A stretch of 64,000 bases of DNA from Podocnemis expansa (GCA_007922195.1 ML681994.1:51368157-51432156); one strand, 5' to 3'. Counted from the stretch's first letter, positions 31,571 through 42,912 are shown. Numbers and translations: made by a program. The notes: a model not told the origin generated them from the letters alone.

Positions 31571-34500
31571 AGGGTTCATGGGTCTAAAACAGGGAATTAG
31601 ACACATAAGTACTTGCCTGGATTCAGTGCTTTGTATCTGCGGCATAATTTTCTACATTATATTTTTTGCTAATGTGTATTTATACGGTAATGTCTACACA
31701 GTCACTCTGCTAACTATATAAATATGTGAGGTAACTAATTGCACTAATCCATATCCTGTGTAAACATCCGTGGCTAAAATTACAATATAATTACATGAAC
31801 ATAAATATTTCATTAACTAGGAATTATGCATAATTATTATCATGTTTCTGATGAAAGTGATGTATGGAAGAAACTTTCTGATATTTGCAGCACCATGAAT
31901 CTGTCTTTATGAGTTATTTTTCTTTAGAAAGGCTGAGTTACAAAAGATGACAATTGTTTAACTCATGCCATTCTTCACTTATATTAAACGTACTGTTAAT
32001 TTCCAACACTAGAATGCCAGAATGGAGTTACTATTTTATTAGAAAGTGCTTGAAAATAGTAAATGTGCCTAAACTGCTACTTCAAAAACAATTGCGAGAA
32101 GATAAAGGTAATCAAATAGGTCCCAATTCATCAAGTCTTTTTCACGATGAGTATTACTTAGCACCCCATAAAAGTCAATAGGATTAGTCAATGTGAGCGT
32201 GACCTACCTATTTTAAGGAAGTTTGTCCCATTCCTGTTTATACATTGCTCAATAATGAAAAGGACTTCGTCTTTGTCTCTAAATATTATCATGTATATTG
32301 AACATGTACGCTGTTATCAAATATTCTCAATATCAGCCAATATAAGAACTATACCCAGATCCGCCAATATATTAAAGAACCTAGTTTCAAAGAGAGTTAG
32401 GTGCCTAAATACTTTTGAGGATCAAGACCTTAGATCTGTGGACCAAAGCACCAGACACTAGAGAGGAGAGTTTGTAAAATGGGTAAAATAAAGAGTTGAA
32501 TTTAATTTGTTTGGTTTGGCAAGAGGCAAACATCCCCTAATTTTGAATGTTTGAGCTCAGTAGATTTGATCATACCTGTAAAAAATAAATAAAAAGTATG
32601 AGAGTATTACAATGTGATTCCTACTTTTAAATCTATGAACATTCCAGCTCAAGAAATAAAAATAACAAAAATACCACCCTGACACCCTAAAGCTGTTTCA
32701 AGGCTTGCATCTTTTTCCTCAAATTGTTTGAATTAGTGAAAGTCATAGTTCACCAGAACAGAATCTAAAAGATCAGGGGTGAACATCTCTCAGCAGCCAG
32801 CATGATAGTTTCAAATTTCATTTATAAAGTTTCAAATTTCATTTATAAATTCTTAGCAAATAATTTATATGGAGAATTTTTGAAATCTTTAAAAATCGTA
32901 ACACATAATATCATTTAGATAAAAGAGAAGAAATTTTAGAAGCTGCCAGTCAGAGATTGTATAAAGGCAATTATGAAAAAAAGTCTACTATTTCAAAGAT
33001 CAGCTGTATGTGCTTTTCATTATATCAGAAGTAAAAGCAGTGAGGCAGCAATTACTTATGCAAAGCAGAGTTGTAAGTCCTGGGCATACCAGCCAGACAA
33101 AATGTATATCAACAGCAATGAAACCTACCATTATTTGTAGTCACCCATCTTTCCCCTTATGCATTTCAATTTTGCAATACACCACATCATGCAACATGGC
33201 ATGAGAGTGGGTGTCTGATGAGCCAGTTTACTTGCCATTGACAGAAAACTCAAGTATTTAGCATCCATTTGGTTGCAAATCACTTACTGTAGCACAAGTC
33301 TGGAAAGAGGAGACATGAATCTGAAGCAGAATATAGTGAATGGGGAACTGAGGCAACCAATAAGATGTGGAGTAACATGGCTACAGGCTCAGATGTGTAA
33401 TTTCTCATTAACTTCTTCGAGAATGACTAGTGAAATTAGGCCACTTACTGAAATGTGGCCTCAAAAGCCTAACTTTATGTTTTTGAAAAATCTTGTTCTT
33501 CATTCCTGCAAATACTTTCCAAATAGTATAAAGCTAAGGAAGGGTGAAGATAAAAACGCTAGAGAAACTTCAGATGAATTAAACTAGCTAGCACCACGTA
33601 TACAGTAATTTCATTGAGCAGAATACTGACTCATGGTATAACCTGGATATTGCAGAAGTCCACCAGTCTCCATATGCTTTATAATTTTGCATAAATTGAG
33701 ACCATTCAAATATGCTCATAGGGTTTTTAGAAACCTTTTAAATTTTCTATTGTTAATCCGAGAGCTGTTCGGAAATGCCTTTCCTTTCAGCAAGTTCTAA
33801 TGACTGTCACTATGATTTAAAGCCTTCTTCAGTATCTCTCACATAGGGTATAACTGCCTAAATTACTTTGTCCCTAATTTTAGATAAACTGCAATAGCAA
33901 GTGTTGAATAAATGCATGAGTAAGCAAAGAAAAGCAAACCAGATATTTAACATTTGTAACTGGAGTTATCTTTCTAGAGTGTTTGAATAGAAGTAGTTTA
34001 GGTTTGTTAATTAGGTTCCACAAAAAAAAAATCATGTTCAAAGACATTACATTACATTCATCATCTCTCTAAAAGGCTTGTCACCATATTACCATTGGCT
34101 AAAACACAATTTAATGCAGATCAATCCCAGATGCATTTCTTTATCAGACACCTCCTCATCCTTTAGCACAATAATACAAAACGCATGTGGTGAACTATCC
34201 ATATTAAAATACATTTAGGCCAAGAGTATTATTCTGGAAAAAAATAAAAAATTAAATTCATGATGCTGCATTGGTAAAATTTAATTCAATTGCAGAGATA
34301 TAGATTCAAACTGTGGACATTATTCTCCGCTAGCATTTTTGTTAATACATTTGGGCAGATTATTAAACACAGACTTACTATGTGACATTTGTACTCGTCG
34401 GCCTGATTTATGAAACAATAAAGGCAAAATATTGTAGCAATAATAAAATGTTGTATAGTTTAAAGTCCAGGTTTGATAGCTGTTTTACAACAAATTCAGG

Positions 34501-35199
34501 AAGAAAAATTGAAGACTAAAGCAAATGTTCAATTACGAACTGATTCTATATTCCTTGCATAGCCAAAACTCCAAGTGATGTCAAAATTAGTTTAAGTAAC
34601 CCAGGAATTCAACATGAGGTCCCTTTTGTATATAATAATAAGAGTAAAGTTTAGGTGACTGTACAATGGTGGTATAAAAACTGAATATGGCCATGGAGAA
34701 CTTTTTCTTTCGGTAAGAGCTAGAAACCATTAGAGTACTTAATCTAATTTGATCACAGATTCAATTCAACCATCATTTTATCAAGTCAGTATCTAAGGAG
34801 TCATAAGTTGTACTGAAAATAACACAACTTTCATCTTTTTTCTTCTGTCATTTTTGATTGGTTGAGGTAGGGATGGTCCAATAATTTATTCACCAGTCAT
34901 TGAAGATGGTTTATTAGTGCCTGATTCTGCAATTGTTCCTTGAGTAGAAATTCCATTGAAACCAGTGGTATTTTGCATGCTGACTGATGGACAGATCAAG
35001 CCTTAAACAATAGGAAGGGCAAATTTTAAAAGATCAAAGAAGAAAAAAGCTAAAGGAAGATCCATAAGATAAGTGATGGTAAACATTTCTGCTTTTCATT
35101 TGGCATCTTTCAAAAGCACTAAAAGCATGTAAAAAAATTAAATGAAAAACCTAACATCTGTGAATAAGCAATGGCTAAATTTGTGATCCAAAACACTAT
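31571..35199. other. Long AT-rich stretch without recognised features
   Basis: 3.6 kb free of the repeat families seen elsewhere in the window and with no coding frame above 104 codons (33273-33587, no motif). It may hold host regulatory sequence or diverged repeats; I cannot tell by eye. Confidence 0.5.
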
Positions 35200-35690
35200 G
35201 GGTATGTCTACACTAAGAAGTTTTTTTTCAGAATAAGGAGGCCTATTTCGAAAAACCTTTTTACCTGTCCATGTAGGCATTTTGTTATTTCAAAATAAGC
35301 ACTTCATTATTTCAAAAAAATGAAATGCTATTTTAAAATAACTAAACCCATTTTTATTTCAAAAGAGCAATTCTTTCAAAATATTTTTTTGAAAAAAAGC
35401 CCTTCCAAGCCACAAAATTGGCTTTTTTTGACATAATGGTCCTATACTTTTCCCTGCCCTTCCCCTATTTCAAAATAGGCTAGTAAAGATGCTCTATGTT
35501 GAAATAATAATTCCTAACTTGTTTTGAAATAGAAAATCTTCACTAGACTCCTATTTCAAAATAATAAATTCAAAATAATGCTATTTCAAAATAATTATAA
35601 TAATCAAAAAAATGAAATAGTTAAATTTCAAAATGAAATAGTTAAAATTTCAAAATAACTATTTTACAATATCTTTGACATTGTACCTAT
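35200..35690. mobile_element. Harbinger-type MITE (TTTCAAAATAA type)
   Basis: Starts GGGTATGTCTACACTAAG and is filled with TATTTCAAAATAA words. The right terminal repeat is not clear; similarity in word content ends near 35690. Confidence 0.7.
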
Positions 35691-36749
35691 AGGACAATCC
35701 CTAGTGTTTGGCTAACTGCATGAGACTCATTACAAGATATTTATTCAGAAGTGGCTTACAAGAGTGGCATAAAGCTCACCTTTATTCTCCCTCAGTCTTA
35801 AATCTAGACTATACTAAGTCAGTCCCCAGGTATAAGTTAAAGCAGGCCACTCTGATGATTGGTTGTCAATGGCCTTAGGAGGGAAAATAGGAGCTGTGGC
35901 TTACCAGTGCACAGGGAAGCCTTTTACATGTCCACTTCTCCTAGCCATTCTTCTTATGACAGCATCTCGGCATAGGGGTCGAGTAAACTCTACCATGTGG
36001 GAAGAGTGACTTATATGGAAGAATGTCACGGGAGAAGAAACAGAGTGACAATGGCCCTTTAAGAAGGAGCAGGAGCCAGGTGAGGTGACCCTAACTTAGC
36101 TAGAAGAAAAGGTACACTGGCCCTAAGAGGGGTGGGGGGTTTGGTGAATCAGCTTAGAGAGTCAGTCAAGAAAGGATAGAGAGTGCAGACATGGGGCCTT
36201 CACTACTGGTTCCCTGGAAATAAAGAGACAAACTGAAAACAGAAATTTTCTTGGGATTAACTTCCAGAACCCCCTGAGAGGAGAGGCAATGGGAAGCCAC
36301 TAATGAAAAGGGACATCCCAGGGAGCAAACCTTGAGAGGCAATGCTCAATAAAGCGAGCACAGTAGTTTCCTGAGGAAGCTTGAAGTCAGGATGAACTGA
36401 GAGATAAAAGGGGAGAAAACCCCCCAAAACCAAGGAGTTATAGCCTGGGGTGGGCTGAGGAAATGTTTATTTGTTTTGCTTGTGCCTGGAAAAAATACAA
36501 TGGCTGTGTAGGGGCTGATTAGAGATGGAGCAATGTATCCTTTGTGGGCAGGGAAAAGACCAGTTTGTTGGGGAAGTGGTGTTATTGTCTTTTAATCTCC
36601 TTGATAACAGCATCATGCATGGATATGATGACCAGAGATGGGAACAAAGGATGGGCCAAGGCTCTGAAGTGGCATTGAGCTCTCTCTCTCACTCTGTCTC
36701 TTGGTGGTTTGGCTGGTTGGTTCTTGCTCATGTGATCAGGGTCTAACTA
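35691..36749. other. Sequence without recognised genes
   Basis: Somewhat purine-rich (36000-36500), with two AATAAAG sites that could belong to an LTR-like repeat, but nothing definite. Confidence 0.4.
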
Positions 36750-37010
36750 GCTGATGGACTGAGGTGGATCAGGAAGGACTTCTGCTCGGGTCAGACTAGC
36801 AGTTAATTTAGATGGTAGCAAGAGGGCCATCTTCCCCTTCCACATGTAGATGCAGGTCACCTACCAGGATTATGTAGCTATGTGTCACTTGATCATGCCA
36901 CTGTATTGGTGCACCTCAGTCCCTCCTATACTCTGCCTGTGCCATATAATAATCTAACCTCCTGTGGGCTGTAATAACTTGCATGTGTGCTGGAACTGGG
37001 AATGCTGGGG
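36750..37010 (+). mobile_element. Possible CR1-type 3' UTR fragment
   Basis: GATCAGGAAGGACTTCTGC, GGGTCAGACTAGCAG and CATCTTCCCCTTCCAC resemble the 3' UTR of an old CR1 subfamily, like the end of the copy at 30340-31570. Confidence 0.4.
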
Positions 37011-37512
37011 CTGCAGTAGCACCCCACATCTTAAAATGGCTTCCATCAAAGGCAAGGTTTACAGTTTGGATCACTGCCTCTCAGCACTCCCACTGTAAAA
37101 ATTGTCCCAGTGCCCCTGATACTTTGTTCTAATTTTGTCAAGTGGATATACTGTGCTGACTGGTACTGGTGACCTGCGATAAATAGGATATTAGAATAGC
37201 TATTCTGGTGGCCCTTTCTGGCTGTAAACTGTGACTCCATGTTACCTGGAGTAATGTTTCTCTGGCTTAGTAAACTATTAACCTGGACAGAATATGCCAA
37301 TTATACTGGCCCCAGTGATTTATCAGAGGAAAAGCCAAAACTTTTAGCATCACTGAAAAACACTGTTAGGATTTGATAAGGCAGATTTTCTAATTGAAAT
37401 ATTTTGTGTCTGAATCAAACTGCATTACTCCAGCTTTTTACCGAGTACACTGAAATCAATCAAGCTACACACATTCAAAACTAGAGTAATATAAAAATGA
37501 GGTGGGCTCTTT
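37011..37512. other. Sequence without recognised features
   Basis: Nothing recognised. Confidence 0.4.
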
Positions 37513-37548
37513 GGCTATGTCTACACAAGGGGCTTAAGTCGACTTAAG
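37513..37548. mobile_element. Harbinger-type terminal fragment (GTCGAC type)
   Basis: GGCTATGTCTACACAAGG followed by TTAAGTCGACTTAAGG is the left end of the GTCGAC-type family seen at 10911 and 51497. Only 36 bp remain before the next terminal repeat begins. Confidence 0.65.
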
Positions 37549-37717
37549 GGCTGTGTTCACACAGCACTCTTATTTCAAAACAACAGAGGTTGTTTCAAAA
37601 TAAGAAATACCCTGTTCACACAATGCACGGTTGTTTCGAAACAACGGCACCCATTGTTTCGAAACAACAGCGTTGTTTTGAAACAACTTAAACCCCATGT
37701 GGAGACGAAACAATGTT
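37549..37717 (-). mobile_element. Harbinger-type terminal fragment (TTTCGAAA type), inverted
   Basis: Starts GGCTGTGTTCACACAGCA and matches the right end of the MITE at 45487-45895 in inverse orientation, including the doubled terminus and the GAAACAACTTAAACC stretch. It stops at 37717, where the large element begins. Confidence 0.7.
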
Positions 37718-37855
37718 GGCTGTGTTCACACACACATGGTTATTTCGAAACAAGTTGTGTTGAAACAACTTGTTTCGAAATAACACCTTATTTTGAAATA
37801 ACATATTTCAAATTAAAAAATGTTATTACGAAATAAGAAAAAAAAAGCGGGAAAT

Positions 37856-37890
37856 GAAATAGCAGGTTCACACTGTGAACCTGCTATTTC
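37856..37890. repeat. 35-nt perfect palindrome
   Basis: Arms GAAATAGCAGGTTCACA and exact complement around one central C. It marks the inner end of the left subterminal region, like 296-326 in the first element. Confidence 0.9.
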
Positions 37891-37902
37891 GCTTCCTCCA
37901 GG

Positions 37903-38030
37903 GCTGCAGGCACCGGGGGTCTGCAGCGCTGCCCGGTGCTGCTCCCCACCGGTGCCTGCAGAGCTGGGCTGCAGGCACCGGGGGGTTCAGCGCTGCCGGG
38001 CGCTGAACCCCGCGGGTGCCTGCAAAGGGG
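37903..38030. repeat. Two tandem GC-rich hairpin units
   Basis: Two units of about 66 bp start with GGGCTGCAGGCACCGGGGG (37903 and 37969). Each folds on itself: GCAGGCACC pairs with GGTGCCTGC, and in the second unit GGTTCAGCGC pairs with GCGCTGAACC. They sit where the N-terminal part of the transposase should be. Confidence 0.85.
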
Positions 38031-38745
38031 AGCTGCAGGACACCATCCCAGGCATGGCCACCCTTGGCTTCCCCAACTGTGTGGGGATCTTCAATGCGAC
38101 GCACATCCCCATGCAAGCCCCGGAGCACAGGGCCGCTGAGTACTGCCACCACAAGGGGTACCATTCAATCATCATCCAGGCCCTTGTGGACCACCAGGGC
38201 CAGTTCCAGAACTGCTATGTCAGATGGCCAGGGAGGCCCATGATGCCAGGGTCCTCTGGAACTCTGCCCTCTACCGGGACATGGAGGCGGGGACCTTCTT
38301 CCGCCGTCATAACATCAGTCTTGGGGGCATAGAGGTGCCTGTCCTCATTATGGCAGACACGGCCTACCCCCTGTGGCCATGGCTCATGTGGCTGTATGCA
38401 GGGCCCCTCGACCTCTCCAGGCAACTATTCAATTGCCGCCTGACCCGCTGCCACCAGGTGGTGGAGTGGGCATTTGGCCACCTCAAGGCCCGCTGGAGGT
38501 GCTTCCACACCCGTCTCCACCTTGCAGAGAGGATGCTGCCCCAGGTGATCAGTGTGTGTGTGGCACTCCTCAACTATTGTGAACAGCGCGGTGAGCCCAT
38601 TCCACCTGCCTGGGAAGCTGAGGCCCGAGTCCTCAGCAGGGACTATACGGAGCCCAGACCTGTGCCCACGTGGGAGCAGCCATCCCAGCGAGCCCTGTCT
38701 GTGCGTGACACCCTCCAGACCGCCTTCGCAGAGGAGGAGCTCTGA
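38030..38745 (+). pseudogene. Harbinger transposase, N-terminus missing, frameshift, first Asp changed
   Basis: Recognisable from ELQDTIPGMATLGFPNC. The catalytic region has FNATHIPM, where relatives (for example 13090-14172) have DATHIPI, so the first catalytic Asp is Asn. YCHHKGYHSIIIQALVDHQG follows. Near 38223-38232 one base is lost and the frame moves by one: it continues as REAHDARVLWNSALYRDME, then ADTAYPLWPWLMW (second Asp kept), VVEWAFGHLKARWRC (Glu kept, next Arg changed to Trp) and the C-terminus, ending at TGA 38743-38745. Roughly 130-150 N-terminal residues including the DNA-binding part are absent, replaced by the GC-rich hairpin units. Three independent defects; no activity expected. 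Confidence 0.93.
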
Positions 38746-38834
38746 GGGCCAGGCCTGCTCTGCCCCACACCACCCTCTCCCCCATTCACCCACAGCCAGC
38801 CCCCACCCATCCACCCACACTGTCAACTACCCCC

Positions 38835-38840
38835 AATAAA
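38835..38840 (+). terminator. Polyadenylation-type signal of the transposase
   Basis: AATAAA, 90 bp after the transposase stop. Confidence 0.7.
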
Positions 38841-38863
38841 AACCACAAATACATTTCAAGCTA

Positions 38864-38869
38864 TTTATT
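38864..38869 (-). terminator. Polyadenylation-type signal of the Myb-like gene
   Basis: AATAAA on the minus strand, 29 bp beyond the plus-strand signal and about 245 bp after the stop codon of the Myb-like gene, so the two transcripts would overlap at their 3' ends. Confidence 0.65.
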
Positions 38870-39113
38870 TACAACAGGGGTTGGGGCAGAGAAGGGCTGG
38901 GGGAGGGATATGGGATGGGGCAATGTGGGGGCAGTCCGGGGGAGGGGACAGCAACTTGGAAGCGGAAGGGGGACTTTGGGAAGGGGGCAGCAACTTGGAA
39001 GGGGACAGGGGTGGAAGAGTCCGGAGGGCAGGGGGGCGTTCAGGCATGGCCTGCAGGAGGGTCCGGGGGGGTAGCATACCCTGCCTGTGTCCATGGCCGC
39101 CCTCCGCCCGTCA

Positions 39114-40996
39114 TTACCTCCGGGGAGGGCCAGGCGGCAAACCCTTGGTGCGGCGTGGTGGGGCCAGCCTCTCCACCAGCTCCCTGATGGAAGCAGTGTG
39201 GTCAGCTATCACGGCTGGCAGCCATTTGGCAAGGTGCTCCAGCGCCGTGGCCAGCCTGTTCTCCACCACCGTGGCAACCGTGGCCTCCGCTGCAGCGACC
39301 CTGTCCTCCGCCATGGTGACCTGCTCGATAGTGCGGAGGGCGGCCTACTGCCGCTGTGCCTGCTCCCTCCTCCAGGCCTGGGTGGCCGCCTGCATTTCCT
39401 CACCGAGCTCCTTGAAGCTCTCGAGGAGCTTGGCATGTGACTGGGGGACCCTCCTCTGCTGCCGGGGGGGGCCTGGGGCTCTGGCATTGTGCTGCTGGTG
39501 GTGGTGGCTGGCGAGCAGCTCCATGACCTGCTGGGGGGGAAGCAGAAAAAACAGTTGGCCCCTGCCGCCTGCTGGCCCTGTCCGTATGCACCTGTGTGCA
39601 GCACACACCTTTGCCCTGACTGTCAACAGGTCCCAGGATCCCATGGAACATTGCCCTGGGGTAGGGCTCCTGGCCCCCAGAGCCTCAGAAGGAGGCCAGG
39701 ACAGTACCCGACGGAGGACGTCGAAGGGCCCTGGGCAAAAATGTTGTGTGGCTGTGGTGGCTGTCGGGCTTTAGGGGGCCCTGGAACACTTTCCTGTACA
39801 AATCAGTATTCTATGTCATTCCGGGATCCTTTAACCCCTACAGTAAAAAGCCTGAGAAACCCCTGTACTGTAAACTGCCTGCCAGACTGAGAATGTGAAG
39901 ATAAAAAGAAGAACAGGACAGTAAAAAGGGGACCATGTCCTCCTTTTGCCAGACATCTGGGAACTGTGCCCTGGAGGCACACGTGCTAGTGGTGCCCATC
40001 AGGGTGAGCTGGACTCAGCCATGCCTTGCTCTAGGGGGTCTCCCAAGGCCACTTGCCAGTGGTGTGTCCTGCATGCTCTCCCTCCCACCCAAGATGCTGC
40101 TGCATCTTTACCAGCCAGCCCCTGTTCACCACCCCCAGGCACACAGGGGCCTGTGACCCTGGTGCCAACTGTCTCTGTGGGACCCATGGCCAACGGGGGG
40201 CCTTTGCACCCGCCAACCCTGTGCCCTACTTGCCCCAGTGCCCGGCCCTGGGCCCCTCCCTGCCCATGACCTGCTGGACAGGCCCAGCCCCGTGTGCCTC
40301 AGTGGGAGGGGAATACTTACTCACAGGGGCTCCAGATGTCTGGTGCAATGTCCCGGGCTCCATCTTGGACCCAGGGGCCGAGATGGTGGTGGGCCCCTAG
40401 TTCTCCGGGCTGCTCAGCACCTCCGGGCCGGCAAACAGGTCCGGGCTGCTCAGGGTGGCCTCCGCCGCCGGTGGTGCTGCAACTGGAGGCCCCCTGATGG
40501 ACACATTGGAGCCCGGTGCCTCCGGGCCTGACGAGGGGCTCCGATGGACTCCTGTGTCCAGAGCCTCAGCAGGGAGACCACTGGGCTCTGGACCCAAGAA
40601 TGCATGGAGCTTCTCATAGTAGGGGCAGGTGGCAGAGCTCCCTGCCCCCTGGACCTCCCGGGCCTCCCGGGTCCGCGCATGGCCCTGTTGTAAGGACTTT
40701 ACCTTACTGCAGACCTGCTTGGTGGTGCAGGGGTGGCGCGCCTTGGACATTGCTGCAGCAATGTCCGAGTAAATGTCCCGGTTCCGGTGCATGGCCCGGA
40801 ACTGGGACATGATCTCTGGCCACTGCCAGATCCCGAGGAGGCAGTGTACCTCCTCGGGGGTCCACACAGGGCCCCTGCATCGCCCACCTGCAGAGGTTCC
40901 TGCCTGGGATGCCTTAGCTATAGCAGGCTCTGGCCACGCTGCCTGCCAGGCATGCCCAGGCAGGAACTTCCTGTTCCCCACAGTGCTGAGCACCAT
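39114..40996 (-). pseudogene. Harbinger Myb/SANT-type DNA-binding protein, two exons, two stops
   Basis: Exon 1 runs 40996-40325 (224 codons from ATG), exon 2 39530-39114 (139 codons with the stop). The 794-bp intron starts GTGAGTAAGT and ends in a pyrimidine-rich tract with CCCCCCAG; both exons join in phase 0. Residues about 41-136 form a Myb/SANT (trihelix-like) domain: GPVWTPEEVHCLLGIW, HRNRDIYSDIAAAMSKA, CTTKQVCSKVKSLQQ and CPYYEKLHAFLG. Exon 2 encodes a charged helical tail (AKLLESFKELGEEMQAA, WRREQAQRQ) typical of such proteins, where it may mediate pairing. In Harbinger elements this protein binds DNA and helps transposase entry and target recognition. In-frame TAG stops at 40399-40397 and 39347-39345 break it. 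The ATG lies in the terminal region shared by family members, so the true start is not certain. Confidence 0.85.
39531..40324 (-). other. Intron of the Myb-like gene
   Basis: Minus-strand donor CCT/GTGAGTAAGT at 40324 and acceptor TTTTTTCTGCTTCCCCCCCAG ending at 39531 (quoted outline). Both match the consensus and the exons are in the same phase. Plus-strand frames across it (39489-39890, 40053-40400) are incidental. Confidence 0.75.
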
Positions 40997-41265
40997 GGGA
41001 GGAAGGTCAGACAGTTTTTTCGAAACAACCGTTGTTTTGAAATAACTTGTCCAGACAACGGTTGTTTCAAAACAACTTGTTTCAAAACAACCGTTGTTTT
41101 GAAACGGCATGTCCCAATGGGGTTGTTTCGAAAAGGAATGGGTTTAAGCCGTTTCGAAACAATGGGTTCTGTTGTTTCGAAACGTGTACATCATGTGGAC
41201 ATGCCAATTCCTGTTTCAAAACAACCTCTGTTTTTTTCAAACAAGAAGTGTGTGTGGACATACCC

Positions 41266-42125
41266 ATTGAGTAAGGCAGAGAGAGTATGAAAACTCTGTT
41301 GTAGGTACCATGTATGTGTGCATTCAGGCAGGATTGAAGCGTGGAATAGAATATAGAATAGGCAGAGCAGAGGCGAGTGGTGGCAGTGAAATAGCTGGTT
41401 ACAAGTAATAGGTCCTTGTTTCCCAGCTCTGTAGTGGCAACAGTGACATTGCTTTCATATCCTGTTATAAATCTGATGTATGCTGATTTACCAGTTTAGG
41501 ATTGATTCCATGGGATCAAACTCATTCATTATTGATTTGTTTATTCATGGAATGCATGTGCCTCATTTCCTTGAAAAACTAATGCCTTCTAGAGCTCAGA
41601 GAAGAAGAATAAGGGGATCTTTTAGAGGAGTCAGGTAGCCTCACCAAGTACATCTTGATTCCATAATATTTGTGCAAGTTACACATCTACAAATATATGT
41701 CCTTCTATCTTCATCATGGAAGCAGATTAGAAGTTACAATAACTGAAACTGGTAATACATGAATTGTCCCTCCCAATCACTCACTTTGGCACGTCTACAA
41801 TTCATGCTTATGTATAATGTGTTTTAGCTTTTTTTCTATTGTACTTGTAAAATGCAACACACAGTAATCATACTGCAATTCAGCTTGACTCCGTGAAATA
41901 CAACATATGGCTGTATTATGCAATAATCATTGAAAAGTTATACTGGTTGGAAAGTACATGGGATGGAAAATGATTTTTCTCTCTACAGTGCACAGTTCTG
42001 CCCCACATGATATCAGCTTCAATATCCAACTTTTTGACATTCTGATGGATTCCAGGAGCAACTGCTAGAATCCATTGATAAACCAAACCATAATGGAAAC
42101 TGTGTATGCTTTAGGTAGGCTCAGG
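41266..42125. other. Sequence without recognised features
   Basis: AT-rich, with nothing recognised. Confidence 0.45.
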
Positions 42126-42912
42126 GCAGGTCTACACTGACCACCGTTTTTCGCGGCAGTCAAAGGGAGATACACAAGTTACTTAAAATAATTTGCATAT
42201 CTTGGTTTGATTTCTCTGGCTATGTCCACAAGTACATCGTTATTTCAAAATGACTTATTTTGAAATAATGTCCTTATTTCAAAATAAGGTAATTTGAATT
42301 AAGAAAATGTTAATTCGAATTAAGGGAAAAGCTCAAAGCGAAATATCATGTCCAAACACAGGACTTGCTATTTCACTTTAGGAGAGGGGCACCATAGGAG
42401 TTGTGGCAACATGGCCCCCTCCCTGGGCCATGCCCCCACCCAATATAAGCTAAAAGGAATGCACCCTGGGAAGGAGAACGGCAAAAGTGTTATTTCAAAA
42501 TAATGGTTATTTCGAAATAATACGTCCAAACAGCATTATTTCGAAATAACCATTTCAAAATAACAGCCATTTCAATTTAAAGAAGGCTTAAGATATTTCA
42601 AAATGACGGCTCTTATTTCGAAAATGATGAAGCACATCATTTGGAAATAAGAATATGTCATGTGGACCTAACCTCTTTTATTTCAAAATAATCAATGTTA
42701 TTTCAAATTAAAAGAGACGTGTGGACATACCCTCTATCTCCTGCACATCCACTGATCTGACTCAAAAGGAGAGGCCTCCCTTTGACTCAGCATTACTTCA
42801 GCTTCTGAGGGGATCTTAATAGACCAGCTGCCAATCGACTGAATAGGGCTTAAGTTGATCAGAAAGTTTGATCTGATGGTGGCAGTTTTGCCACCATCAG
42901 TGGAGACAAGCT
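42126..42912. mobile_element. MITE of a second terminal type, split by a Harbinger-type MITE
   Basis: Left end GCAGGTCTACACTGACC and a right end near 42911 (ATCAGTGGAGACAAGC, an imperfect inverse). It holds GGGAGATACACAAG, also seen at 63660-63675. Its two halves lie either side of the element at 42218-42732. Confidence 0.6.
42218..42732. mobile_element. Harbinger-type MITE with TCT target duplication, nested
   Basis: Termini GGCTATGTCCACA and TGTGGACATACCC; TCT on both sides (42215-42217 and 42733-42735). The interior has TTATTTCAAAATAA and TTATTTCGAAATAA words and a central GGGCCATGCCCCCACCCAATA segment (outline) close to 9680-9720 and 55990-56050. Non-coding. Confidence 0.88.

Larger units (their letters stand above)
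37718..41265. mobile_element. Large PIF/Harbinger-type transposon with two convergent genes
   Basis: Left terminus GGCTGTGTTCACACAC, right terminus TGTGTGGACATACCC, both followed inward by 100-250 bp of TTTCGAAA and GTTGTTTCGAAACAAC words. Inside are a plus-strand transposase (38030-38745) and a minus-strand Myb/SANT gene (39114-40996), their polyadenylation-type signals 29 bp apart. The flanking 3-mers (GTT and ATT) differ by one base. This two-gene plan (transposase plus Myb-like protein) is the known Harbinger plan. Both genes carry disabling changes. Confidence 0.88.

Noticed and set aside
38881..39774. 297-codon plus-strand frame
   Set aside because: Antisense to exon 2 and the intron of the Myb-like gene; composition-driven, with no motif.
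40733..41290. 185-codon plus-strand frame
   Set aside because: Antisense to exon 1 of the Myb-like gene and running into the terminal repeat.
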